In this document: one piece after another, positions 49,501 to 61,500 of the stretch
Position numbering within the stretch: position 1 is the first letter of the stretch
How the letters are laid out: each line of letters starts with the position of its first letter
Origin: Phragmites australis
Lineage: Eukaryota > Streptophyta > Magnoliopsida > Poales > Poaceae
Length of the DNA stretch: 64,000 bases
Direction of reading: 5' to 3'
NCBI RefSeq assembly: GCF_958298935.1
Contig: NC_084924.1
Coordinates: 26,757,819-26,821,818, forward strand
Program-made: the position numbers and the translations under genes
Notes under the pieces: model-generated
Told to the model about the DNA's origin: nothing
Seen by the model: only the letters and a program-made list of their open reading frames with translations
Databases searched by the model: none

Positions 49501-52500
49501 GGTGGAGGTCACATGCATGGCAAGAGGACAAGACAATTAATGCAGGTGTTTGGATAAACAAATCAACTTGCATGTGGTGAATTAATGATGCTGATTTAAA
49601 AAAGGTAAGTCCCAAGCGGTTGCCCTGTTTGGGTCTTGTGTCCCGGCGGTTGGCTTGGTGCCGAGTGCATCAGATGATTGGTTAGGCCGTCTCCAGCAGC
49701 ATCCTTATCCAGTTGTGTCGATTACTGTGCTATTCTTTTGTCTTCTCCACCTGTCCGTATAGCTCTCCAGACCAGGGTTCAAAAAACCGTCGGTAACCGC
49801 TCAAAAATCGCGGTTACCGACCTTCTCGGTCCGGTCCGGTTTCAAAAACCGCTCGGTAACCGAAATTTGAATTCAAAAAATTCGAAAAAATAAAAAAATT
49901 CAAAAAAAATTCAAAACAAATCTTAAAAAAAACTAGACATAATTCTAAGAACTTCTGTGAAAAAAATTTTCAAAAATAATGTCGTTTGCATCATATTCTA
50001 TAGAGAGAAAGTTTGAAAAAAATGAAAAAAATTGAAGCACGCGGCTCAATTATTAACTCACGTTAAGGAAAAGTGTAACATGCAAACACATATTTTCTTG
50101 TATAAAACGTATTTTAAGAGAATCTTTAAAATTAATTTCACTTTATTTAGAGTTTTATTAAATTCTCTATGATTTTTACAAAGTTCACAAGCATAAAGTG
50201 AATATGTTAAGAAACATCACTGTAATTAATTTTTTCATGTCTACTATTATTTTTTATACGTAAATCATAATATAAATAAGCTAATGAAAGTGGTTTCACT
50301 AATTTTTAAGGTGTGATGGGTCAGTTATGAATTAATCTAGTCGCAACACATTTACACAATCATGCATGTTACAATAACTAATTCATGAGTTCATATATTT
50401 TTAAAAGATATAGGATCATGTAAGAAGACTAACAAAATTAGTTTCATGATTTTTGGATTAGCAAAGAGTAAACTATGCATTTACCTTGGTTTAACAAATA
50501 AAATTTCTCACAGAAAAATTTGAACTTTTTTATGAGTATAAATACTTTTATCATGTAGATCATGTTACAAGGAAGCCAACAAAATTTGTTTCACTTGATT
50601 TGAAGCTCGGATGAATTAGTTATTGATTTTACAAGATTGAACCTTTTTTTAGGTTTTTTGTTGAACTGCGCTGAAATTCGATAAAACCGCTCGATAAATC
50701 GAGAAAACCGAGCGGTTACCGACCCAAACCGCTCGGTAACCGACCGAATAAAAAATGCGAGAAAATCGCTCGGTAACCGACCCAAACCGCTCGGTAACCG
50801 ACCCAAACCACTCGGTTACCGAGAGGGCAAAAACATGATTTTTTCGCAAAAATTTAAAATTTGCCGAATGAATTTTCTCCGAATTTTTTTGAATTTTTAA
50901 CCGGTAACCGCGGTTATCGCGCATTTTCGGTTACCGCCGGAGCTCGGTAACCGAGCTCCGGTCGGTAAATGGAACCTTGCTCCAGACTCCAATAGAGACC
51001 GATTTGGATGTTACAGGAAGCGGGAGAGACGAGAGCCACGGCAAAGATGCGGGAGGAGAGAGGGCCGTATCACTGTATGGCATTATTCATAAAAGATGAT
51101 CGTGAATCTAAACAGAGATAAAAATGATAAAATGTAGAAAATAGAATAATTGTTTGGAATGAAAAAATAGATAATATTATAATAGTGTTTGATAATATTA
51201 TAATAGTGTTATAGAGAATAAATTTTTAAAATATTTGTTAGAGATGATCTTACGGTGCTGTGAAGCCTAGTCAGTTGTTCCATGGTTCGTGGGGCAGTCG
51301 ATTATAAAAAGCGAGGCCTTGTCTTGTTAGAGATTGATACAGTTCGGTAGAGGGCTCTGCCAGCAGAGTTTGAAAAATCGTTTGAGGTCAAAAACCGGGA
51401 TCTAGCGAATTAGCAAAATTTATGAAATGCAGAAAAATCGATCATAATTCTGCGAGAATTCGGACGAATTTGCACGGTCAAACCAATCTGACCCGGGCAA
51501 AATGCCACCGAATTGGCCGAACAAATTTCGACCTAATTACCGACCAAATCGGGGCGAAATGCGACCTCATAATCCGAAAACCAAGAGAAGCAAAATTCGG
51601 TCGAATCAGGCAAAATGCGTCCGCATTTGAGCGAAAATAGTTCGGTAAAAATTGTGAAAAAATTGTTCGAATATTCACTGGCACATGCAGGACGGGCTGT
51701 TGGACATGCTGGAGGAGTACAGTAACACGAGGAAGGAGAAGGAGCATGAGAGAAAGAGGCAACGGGTACCATACCAGCTGCCCAGAAGCAAATCTTTGCA
51801 TGATGCAGTGCACACGCAACACACCTGCGCGTGCGTGTTTCCGGCGACTCAAACGCATTGTGTTTTTTCTTTTATTTGCAGGACCAGGGAAGGCTGCAGG
51901 GTGCGGCAGCAAAGCGGGACGCGTCGCCGGTGGCTAGGCCACCGCCGAAGAACATCAGTAATGTGACGAGGACGCTGTCCATGGGCGGCAGCGGCGGTGG
52001 CAGCGGCATGAAGTCGTTGGCGTCGTCAAGGCCGGGCACGCCGAGCTTCCACAAGTCGTCGTTGTCCTCGCGGCAGAGCGGGAGCGACGAGCGGCAGATG
52101 CTGTCGGACTCCGACGACGCCAGCCCGATTCAGTCGGAATGCGCCCCGGTGCGGTCGCATATCGGCAGATCCGCTCGGTTTTTGCGTCTCTCGCTCGATT
52201 CCGGCGCCGGCGCCAGCGCCGGCGGATCCGCAGCACTTCGGCGTCGCGGGCAGGGCCGGCTCTGGAGGAGGCGAGCGGGGCGGTCGCCCTGGCCCCCAAA
52301 ATATATTTATACTCTTTTATCATTTTTAGTATACTCTAATACTAATTCTAAGATACTTCAATATGAGTTGTATGAAAAAAAATTCAATATTAGCCTTTCA
52401 TTTTTGCTATATACTCTTTTTTATACATAAAAGAAGTATATACACAAATTATGATAAAAAAATCATGGAATTTCATAAAAAAATTCGTGGGATTTGCATT

Positions 52501-55500
52501 ATAGTATCTTATAATTACTAATGAAGTATATTTAAAGTGATAAAAAAGTATAACACACGTGTAAAAGTGGTATATGAGAGGTGGGAGTACATACACCCAG
52601 GAGTACATACACCCAAGAGGTGGGACATCTTGCGGCAGGCGACGTCCGAACTCCGAAGTGTACTGAAGTATACTATTTTTTCTATATGATACATGCAACT
52701 GCTATTTATTTTATATAAAAAATATAACACTATTATTTTGAGCCACTGTACCATATAAATATTTCAAAATTTATATTTAATGGAATCCTATTTTTAATCT
52801 CATCTCGAATCATTGAAATATCAAGACCGATCCTGATCGCGGGGTGCCCAGCGGGAGGGGAAAGCCGAATGGTGATAACACTTCCGAGGATAAGGTCATC
52901 GCATCTGGGCTTATTGCACTGGCTTTTTCTTTTTTCGGCCTATTAACACAATTTCAAACTTGCAGCTCGCATTTGAGGATGAAAATGACATTTTTTTTAA
53001 AAAAAATTAACAAAAGTTCTTAGAATTGTCTATAGTTTTTTAGATTTTTTTTGGAGTTTTTTTTAATTTTTCAAATTCGATTTGAATTTTTTGAATTTAA
53101 ATTCGAAAACCAGTAGACTTCTGAATTCGGTGCGGACCGAATAGGCCGATTTTCATGAATATCGACCGATTCTCAACGAATTTTCGAACCCTGCTCGGCA
53201 GTTGTGTTTTGGAGACACCTCGGCGAAAGAAAAAAAAGAGAAAAATAGAGAACTCATATAGGACTTTAGGTATTTGTGGGGAATTTTTGTAGGATGCTTT
53301 TGACAGACATCTTGTCAACTCATTAATGCAATATAGATCAAGTTTTGTAAATTGCTGAGTTGGTGATTTGGTTCTTCTCTCTGTGTTCGTCGTTCTTATC
53401 TTCTTGTTTTTAGTTTTTGGTAGATCTTTTGGTTTGGCATAATTTATCTTGTTTGGATCCATCAAAATCATCCAGGAAGAAGAGAGAGGGGGGAGGGATC
53501 CCACGTTATCAAATTTCCTGACTCACCAATGTGGCATGACAAAACCACCTTTTATCAGCACCACGATGGCAAAACCGCTAGGAAGAAACATACTCGGGGT
53601 TAAAGTTGCACTGGTTTTGAAAGCAGAGGGGGTAAAATATCCGGTTTTAATGTATGGGAGGGAAGATGGACAAACTGCAAAGTAGAAAGGTCTAATATTT
53701 TGTTTCAGTAGTGTTGGATGTACTTCTTGTTTCATGCACATTCATACAATGATGCGTAGGCGTCATTGAAGATATATGTCAAATATTATAACCATATTAC
53801 TACATTGTTTTTAAGTAATATTGTTTTTAATATAGTATATCAAATATTATAACCATATTATGTATTATTGATTTAGTAATATTAATTGTTTTTAATATAT
53901 CATAGCTATATATGTTGAGCATGTATACAAATTGCAGAACAATTTGGTGATCATGTTTATTACAATATTTTTTCAGTTAGTGCTATAATATTAAACATGA
54001 AATGTACTTCCTTACCATCTTTCTTCCATAGCAATCCAAAGTTGGCACCAGGATGTCACCAGGGCCAAAAATGCTAGCAGGACGTATGGAACATGTTAGG
54101 AGCTCATTTGTGCCATTGGCCTTCAGGACTAACTTCTCTGCTTCTGCCTTGGTTTGTGCATAAGCATCAGGAAACTGCCATTAACAAAACATATGTTTAG
54201 AAAAATTCATTTGGACTATACCTTAAAAATTTGTGTAGTCGAATAAATTTCCAAAGAAAATTAGTATAGACTAGCATGCCAAAAACTGCTCCATCAATTG
54301 TCATTTTTTCATCTTGTGAACCTTTAATTTGCTAGAAGAAAAGAGATGCAGGAGGTAGTATGAAGGAGCAAGGGATATCCTTCGGTGATTATTTTAAGTA
54401 CGTCTTAATTGAGCAGTCAACACTAAGATGTATAAAATGATGTTTTCAATTAATTTTGTGATTCAACCTTATCTGGGTACGGCATTGATTCATTTACATT
54501 GAAAAGTCCATGAACTCCATTGAATACAACGGCACTGGAACTGGTGTATATAAGCCTTTTAACCTTGCAGATCTTACAAGCATCAATCACATTCTTCGTC
54601 CCTGTGCATGTGACATATAAATCAAGAGCTAATTAGTGAGTTAAATTAACCCCCATCATGTTACTTTAATAATTGATAACAAGTTGAGTCATATGAATTT
54701 CAGATTAGATGCATTGTCCAGTTAGCTATCCTAGTAGTACTATAGCACTTTCTTAGGGTTGAATTTACTGATAGTCTTAGCTTTATACACATGGAAAAGG
54801 ATGGATACTGGTAATTTATGTTCCGACGAAGTAGTATATCCCTTATTGACTGCATATTCATCTTTTACCAACTCCAGCAGTAAACAACTAATAAGGGCAT
54901 CTAATGAGGAACATGTCAGCGCACATACCCTCAACAACATTTATACACACAAAAAAAACTTTGTGAAATATCATCGATATGATCTATTTAGGACTGAACA
55001 GAGTACTCTGAAAGACAAACATGCATGGTTCTTCTACTCACCCTCGACGTTGACCTTGTAATGAAGTTGCAAGTCATTCTTGCTAGGATCCGCAGCAGCT
55101 GTGTGGAAAACGACATCTACCCCCTCAAAAGCTGGATACAAGAAAATCTATTAATCATTTAGCTTATGCAATTAAAATAGATGCAAACACGATCACAAGT
55201 TGTGCCATCGTTGGCTAATTTGTTGAGCACTGGTTTAGTCCCACGTCTGCCCCCAAAAAGTTATTATAAATGACCAAAAGCTTCTCCCTTGTTAATACTT
55301 GGATGTTAGTAACAGAAATACTAGCAGTGTTACGTCTATGTAATACAAAAACTGTCTCAATGTTTCTATTCGGATATTTGGTTGTACTGTGAGTTATAGC
55401 CAACATGTGCAGTGGATTGTGTCTTCTGGATTATGTGCAGAATCTCTGAGATCTTGTTTGTTTTTGCCGTGGTTTGTTATAATTTGGATTATGTGGACAA

Positions 55501-58500
55501 GTTCTTTCCCACCGTTTTATGGATCGTGAAATTTTGTATTATAGTTTGGTTTATGGATTGTAAGAATCAGTTTTTAGATTGAGATATTTTGTTTTTACTT
55601 TTAGAGCTAGAATCTATAATCAAAATAAAAAATAAATAGAGTTATATACAGATTTATTGTGATCATACATAGTCTTGTAATTAAATGTGGGACTTGAATC
55701 GTGCCCATAAGACACGAATGACAGAGCAGGTTGTGTTGGGCTAGCATGGCTTATTTTCAACAAGGCCTAGGAATGGCTCACAGGCACGTTGGACTGGTTT
55801 GCCAGACTGGCTCACGCACATCCCAAGTACGTAACGGCATTGAATTTTTTATATCTTTTAAAATAATATATATATATATATGTCTATTTTGAAAAATTAG
55901 AAATCTAGACTCATTTTGCTACATGTTGCCAATGGAAAGAAATAAAAAAAATTACATTCTCATACTCTCAAAATTCAAAACACTATTAAAATTATCATGA
56001 AAAATACTAATAAAATTATGTGGTGTATAAGATGCTATAGCCTACCTCTTAAAAAATTTCAACTTAAACAATTACTTGTGCAATGATCTCTAAAATTTGC
56101 CTTTTTTGTTTTTCATTGTACAAGTCATATTTTTATCAGAATGATAGTATCCTCTAGACCACGGAATGGCATCATAATTTTTCATGATAATTTCGATAGT
56201 GTTTTTAATTTTGAGAGTATTAGAATGCAACATTGTTTTTTATTTTTTAACCTGTAACATCCCAAAATTCTTAAACATGTCATTAAACATTCATGAGCAT
56301 CATTAGAATCATTTTTATCTGTTTGAGCAAATTTTGCATGCAATTAAAAATTAAATATAAATTGTTAAGTTTAATAGGAAATGATGCATTGTTAAGGAAC
56401 TCACAAAATTACTATGTAACTTAGGGCTTGAAATAATTTTAAAATTAGTGTATGGCATGTGAAAAATATTAGTGAATTTTTTTTAGATTTTTTAGATTTT
56501 ATTTGAGGCATTCAAAAGTAGAGCAAGTTAGAAAAATTACAAATTTTAAGAATTTTCATTTAATTTTGGATCAAACCAGTACAAACAGGTCACATAATTA
56601 TAGAGCTCACAAAAGTTAGTAGATTTCGGTGTACAGTAAGATTTTTTTAGTAGAGGGAGGTGGAGAGAGCTAAATTAGCTCGGATACTGTTCATATCGCC
56701 ACTGCACTGTTCATTTGACTTTCTTCCACCTTCGGACCGATCACGCGTTGCCACGGAGCTGCTCGGGTGTCGGCCGCCGTTTTTGTTGACGAAGTGAGGC
56801 CGGCCACCGACGCCGTTTTCCTTGATCATAAGCAAGTCGGCCGCCGCCTTATCTCTCCCTCCCCTCACTCACCCTCTCTCTCCCTCACTTTTCTCTCTCG
56901 CTGCTCTCTCTCTCGACCACCAGATAGAGCAGCGCACCTCCATTGAAGCCTAGACCGAGCTCTAATCCGACGCCACTGAGCCCAATCCGCCCAGGCTGAG
57001 GTCCCAGCAGCTTGGAGGAGGGTCGTGCGCAGCTGGCCCCTGTAGCTCCCGCGCGAATCCCCATCTTCCCCGGCCAAATCGAGCCTTCACGCGTCGTCTT
57101 CCCCAACTCCGGCGAGCCGATCCGGCCGCACGTCGAGCCGCCACTGCAGAGCTCTTTCCGGATAAACGAGCACACGGTGAGCTTCCCACATCCCTCCTCA
57201 CACTTTTTCCCGCGCTAGTTTATCGTTGGCCCGTCGCCGGCGCGGCCGTCCGCGCGGATCGAGCGCCGCCGCGCCATGGCGCTCGTCGCCGGCCATGCTC
57301 CGGCCGGGCCCTTCGGTTGCCAACTACCCAGAACGGTTCCCCATCTCGTGCTCTCGTTATGGATGTCCTAGGCCGGCCGAAACCCGCTGCCATTCGCCGG
57401 CGGCGAGGTCGCCGTGGCTCCCGTGCGCCACCATGGCCATGGCTTCCTGTGTGAAGCTTGACCGGGGTCAAGCTTGCACAGGGGTCAATAAAGTGGCCCC
57501 ACTTTTTAGTGCCTGTAGCTAGCGCAGTGTGGGTGGAAAAAAGGGGGCAGCTTTATTTAATTCGGAATAAAGAAGAAAAGGGAGAAAGGCTTTATTATTT
57601 CATGTAAAATTGTCTGAAAACTTGTGAAATGCACCATAAATAGTGTATTGATCCACAAATAGTGAAACTAATTTTCTAGATTTTTATTATCATGATATAC
57701 ATATTAAAAATATTAGCAACCATTAAATACTTAATGAAATCCATATAATTAATGAAGTGTGTTGAAGCTTTAATAATTCATAATTAATTATTGGTAAGTC
57801 TAAAATTGGTGAAAACATTTTTTTATTCTTGATATATTTTTCTTATTCATTAAAAATACTCACCCTCATGGTGTATATATAATTATTTTTTGTTTAGGAT
57901 TAAGCTCTGGTTTAAGCTTAGTTAATTTAGAAAAATATTAAACAATTAATGGTAACTAAATTAAGAAAACATTGATGCTATAGACTCATGGTATGATGCA
58001 TTGTATCTCCACGTTTTTCATGCATTGTAGAGCATCTTTTATCTCATGGCATCCATACTCATTTGCGATGTACCGTTCTTTTATTTAGAAGCTGATGTTT
58101 CGGAGAGTCGTGTGTTTGAACCCGAAAACAAACCAGTGGAATTCGTGAGTGAAGACCAGGAAGCATTAAACTAGCATCTATCATATTTCTCCTATATTTT
58201 GATGAATTGTTGGTCAATTTGCTAGATATTACTATGAGTCGTATATACATATTTTAATAAGTCGATGTCAGGAATCGGGTAGAACCTATTTGATATATGT
58301 GCCCCTACCTTGATATATTGATGATATCTATCCTTATAACCTGGGTATACTCATGTTAGTGTCCAACTTAAAAGAAGTTCAGAATGCTTAGCAATGTATA
58401 TGTCACCGGTAGAAGTCGAGTGGTGGAACGTCCATCGTTCGCGAGCTATCGGACTTCAATTAATGTTTTAAAGGGATGATAAGTTGGTTAAGACGAGATG

Positions 58501-61500
58501 TGGGCAGTGTTTGGCGTAGTTCGGGAGAGGAGATTCGGGTGCCATAGAATTTGAGACGAGATGTGGGCGGTGTTATGGGCAGTCTGGGAGAGGAGATCCG
58601 GGTGCTATAGACTGCTTGCATCATTTAAGCATGGATCGTTGGTGCCGTTGGTTTAAACACTTTTCTATACTACCACGTATCCAAATATGTAAAGATGAGC
58701 CGAATAATCTTTGTAGCAGTGACTCTTTGGCCCGGACGTCTAAGGTGTGAGCGATACGCGCTTGTAGAGATATCTAGACTGTTTGGAGTAGACCTAGGTA
58801 ACCTCCGTAGTATTAGGCGCATGCTTCAAAGGGTTAAAGATTATTTGGAAAAGGTTGTTACGGGTATCCCTTGTGCAACATGATTTGTTGTACAAGCCGA
58901 ATAATCTCGTGTCGTGTGGGTAAAGAAGTATTCTATTGTAGGGTGTAAGATCTATTTGAATTGTCGCGCTCTTGATCATGAGCACACTTAATGTCCATTG
59001 GACATCAATTGTAGAATTTCGTTTAGTTTGGGGAGATGGAAAGTATGTGGGCTTTTAGGTGAAGTATCTGCTGATGTTTATCTAGAGTTGAGCAAGTTTA
59101 TTTTTTTGATTAGGATCATTGATGATTAATGCTAGTTGTTTAGGTTATTATGTTGATTCTTCACTGAATTAATTTAAATTGTGATCTTATTCCTTGCTAT
59201 TCAACTAAATGTATTATCCTTAAAGTTGGGATAGTATATATCTATATTGTGTAAGTCTTACGAGTACCTTCGTACTCAGTGTGCTGCTCTTAAGTTGTTG
59301 TATGTAATGATGAATTAGTGTATGGATATTTCTATCTTGCCGATGGTTGTGATGGGCAAGAGTAGAGGAGGTCTAATCAAGTTAATTCCGATGGTGCCTT
59401 TTTGGGCAATAGCGCCACCGATCTTTTGTTGTTAATAGTATCCGATGCATATGAAAATCCTGATATTAAGTCAAAACTGGTATGATGAATAAGGTATGTA
59501 GTATAAGGTAACATTGCTATAAAACTGGTCTTATATACTGGTCCATCACTACCAGTTCCTTATGGGCCAGCAGTGATGGAGCATACTGTTGATGGCTTGA
59601 GCCGACAGTGATGTCTGGTTCCATCATCACTACCGGCTGAAGCCAACGACTAGTAATAATAACTTGATTATCACTGTTGGTTTGTGGTTAGAGTCAACAA
59701 TGATAGTTTGTGAAGTATCACTGCCGGTGATAATGGATGACAGCTTATTTTAAAAAATTCATAATTTTTTCATAAGAATTCGGATGGGGACAAATTTTAT
59801 ATGAAAATTATATTCTTTGATGAAATCTACAACTTTGTAGTTGAATTTTTTTTTATTTGAATCATTTAGATATCTAAATAATCATTTGAAGTTTTAGATA
59901 GAAGAGATCAAAATGATTGCATATGTTATTGTTATCCACTATTACTTATGTGGTGAGATGGTAATGAGGTATCGTGCGAGCTGAGAGATCTCGGGTTCCA
60001 GTGCTATGAAGTGCAAACACATGTATTTCACGTGAAAAAACGCATGGCTTGTGACTTGCGACGGCGTAGGCGCGGGGGTGTCTGGTCGAGAAAAAAAAAT
60101 TTCAGGCCAAAAAATGTCTATCGAAGACCGACTATCACTGCCGACTAAAGACTTCAACCGGCAGTGATAACCCCCTTCATTGCTGATCCCTGAGCTGACA
60201 GTGATTGTCGGGGACTATCACTACTTATTACCCTCTGCCGGCTCCAAAACCGGCAATGATGGTGGTTTTGGAGCCGACAGTGAATGTATTTTCTATAGTA
60301 GTGTAAATCTTTGCACTGTATTATATCTTGTGATTAAACTATATTGTAAACAATATATTATGTAATCTTGGGTTTTGTTAAGCATATATCGGGATTGTCG
60401 GAATTACTCTCGTTTTAATTGAATAGTAGCTGCGATAGATATTTTCAGATAAGTGTTAGCATTTGACACGTCAAATAACAAGTGTGTGCTAGTTCTTATC
60501 TTTATAGACAATAGGCGCTATTAATTAAGCCAAATGTAATTTGAACAGGTCTGATATAACCTAACACCAACAGACGATAGGAGTCTAGAATTAATTAAAA
60601 CTTTTCCGAAGAGATGCATATATTTGCAATTTTTTTTTAAAAAAATATATAAAAAAATTCTAATGGCATTCGTGTTCCTGTTTCTGGCATATTCATGGAG
60701 GCATCTAATGGCCCAAACCACCTTAGCATCTATTTACGTGGTGAGCGCTGGCACCCGTGACTACGTGCAGAACTGCTGCGTGAACCCGATGCTCAGCGCC
60801 GCCTACTCGCCCGACCTGTTCGCTGACGCGCTCATGCAGCCGGTCACCTCCTTCGATGAGGTACGCATGATCATTCATCAAAAACTCGACCGCAATGCCC
60901 ATGCTTTTGGAGACCTGGGTCCAGTCCACTGCTAGTGTTATTGTCGTCACATATCGTCTCTAGTTGCTTCGTTAGGGAGAACCGGCGGAGCATGATTCAA
61001 TCATAGGCCATAAGAAACAGTCTCTTGTGAATCATTGTTCTACATCTACACTGTTTACCATAAATGTGAGCTTTCAATCTTAGAAATCATTGAATTTGTG
61101 ATAGTGAAATCCTGCTCTTAATTAACAACTAAAGCTCTCTTTTTATTTTATATGATATAATTATTTGCTATACAACTCACACTGTTCCTGTCGTATGACA
61201 TTTCCATGTTAGGCCGCCCCTCGTGTCATGGCCCAGCCCGGCTCATGATTCGTGCTAAGCTAGCTCGGTCTTTTTGTCCTCATGTTGCTATATTTTGGGC
61301 ATGTTTAGTACAGTTTTTTTATTTAAATTCTCTGAGGAAGTGATTCTTTGATAAAAGTGATTACGTGACTAAAAAAGATTCTCTAAGATAAGTTCTATGA
61401 AAGATGTGATTCTGTGTGGAGAAGTGAATCAGCAGAAACTGATTTATTTAACTTTCAGTATTTAGTTTATTTTAAAAAATTATTTTCACGAAATCACTCT

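Larger units (their letters stand above)
51364..53193. mobile_element. hAT-like element carrying a captured gene fragment
   Basis: Starts CAGAGTTTGAAAAATCG, ends inverted CAGGGTTCGAAAATTCG. The flanking 8 bp (TCTGCCAG / CTCGGCAG) match only in part. Inside lies a spliced-gene-like segment (51691-52950) unrelated to transposase. Outside this, the right arm (52975-53100) shares the TTCTTAGAATTGTCTATAG block with the elements at 35317 and 49773. Confidence 0.6.

Noticed and set aside
54740..55061. ORFs on both strands next to exon 2
   Set aside because: They overlap intron 2 and part of exon 2 in the wrong frame or strand.
57012..57522. GC-rich ORFs on both strands in intron 1 resembling a gene start
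   Set aside because: They match the leader-like part of Tekay-type LTRs; no domain, and the frames overlap on opposite strands.
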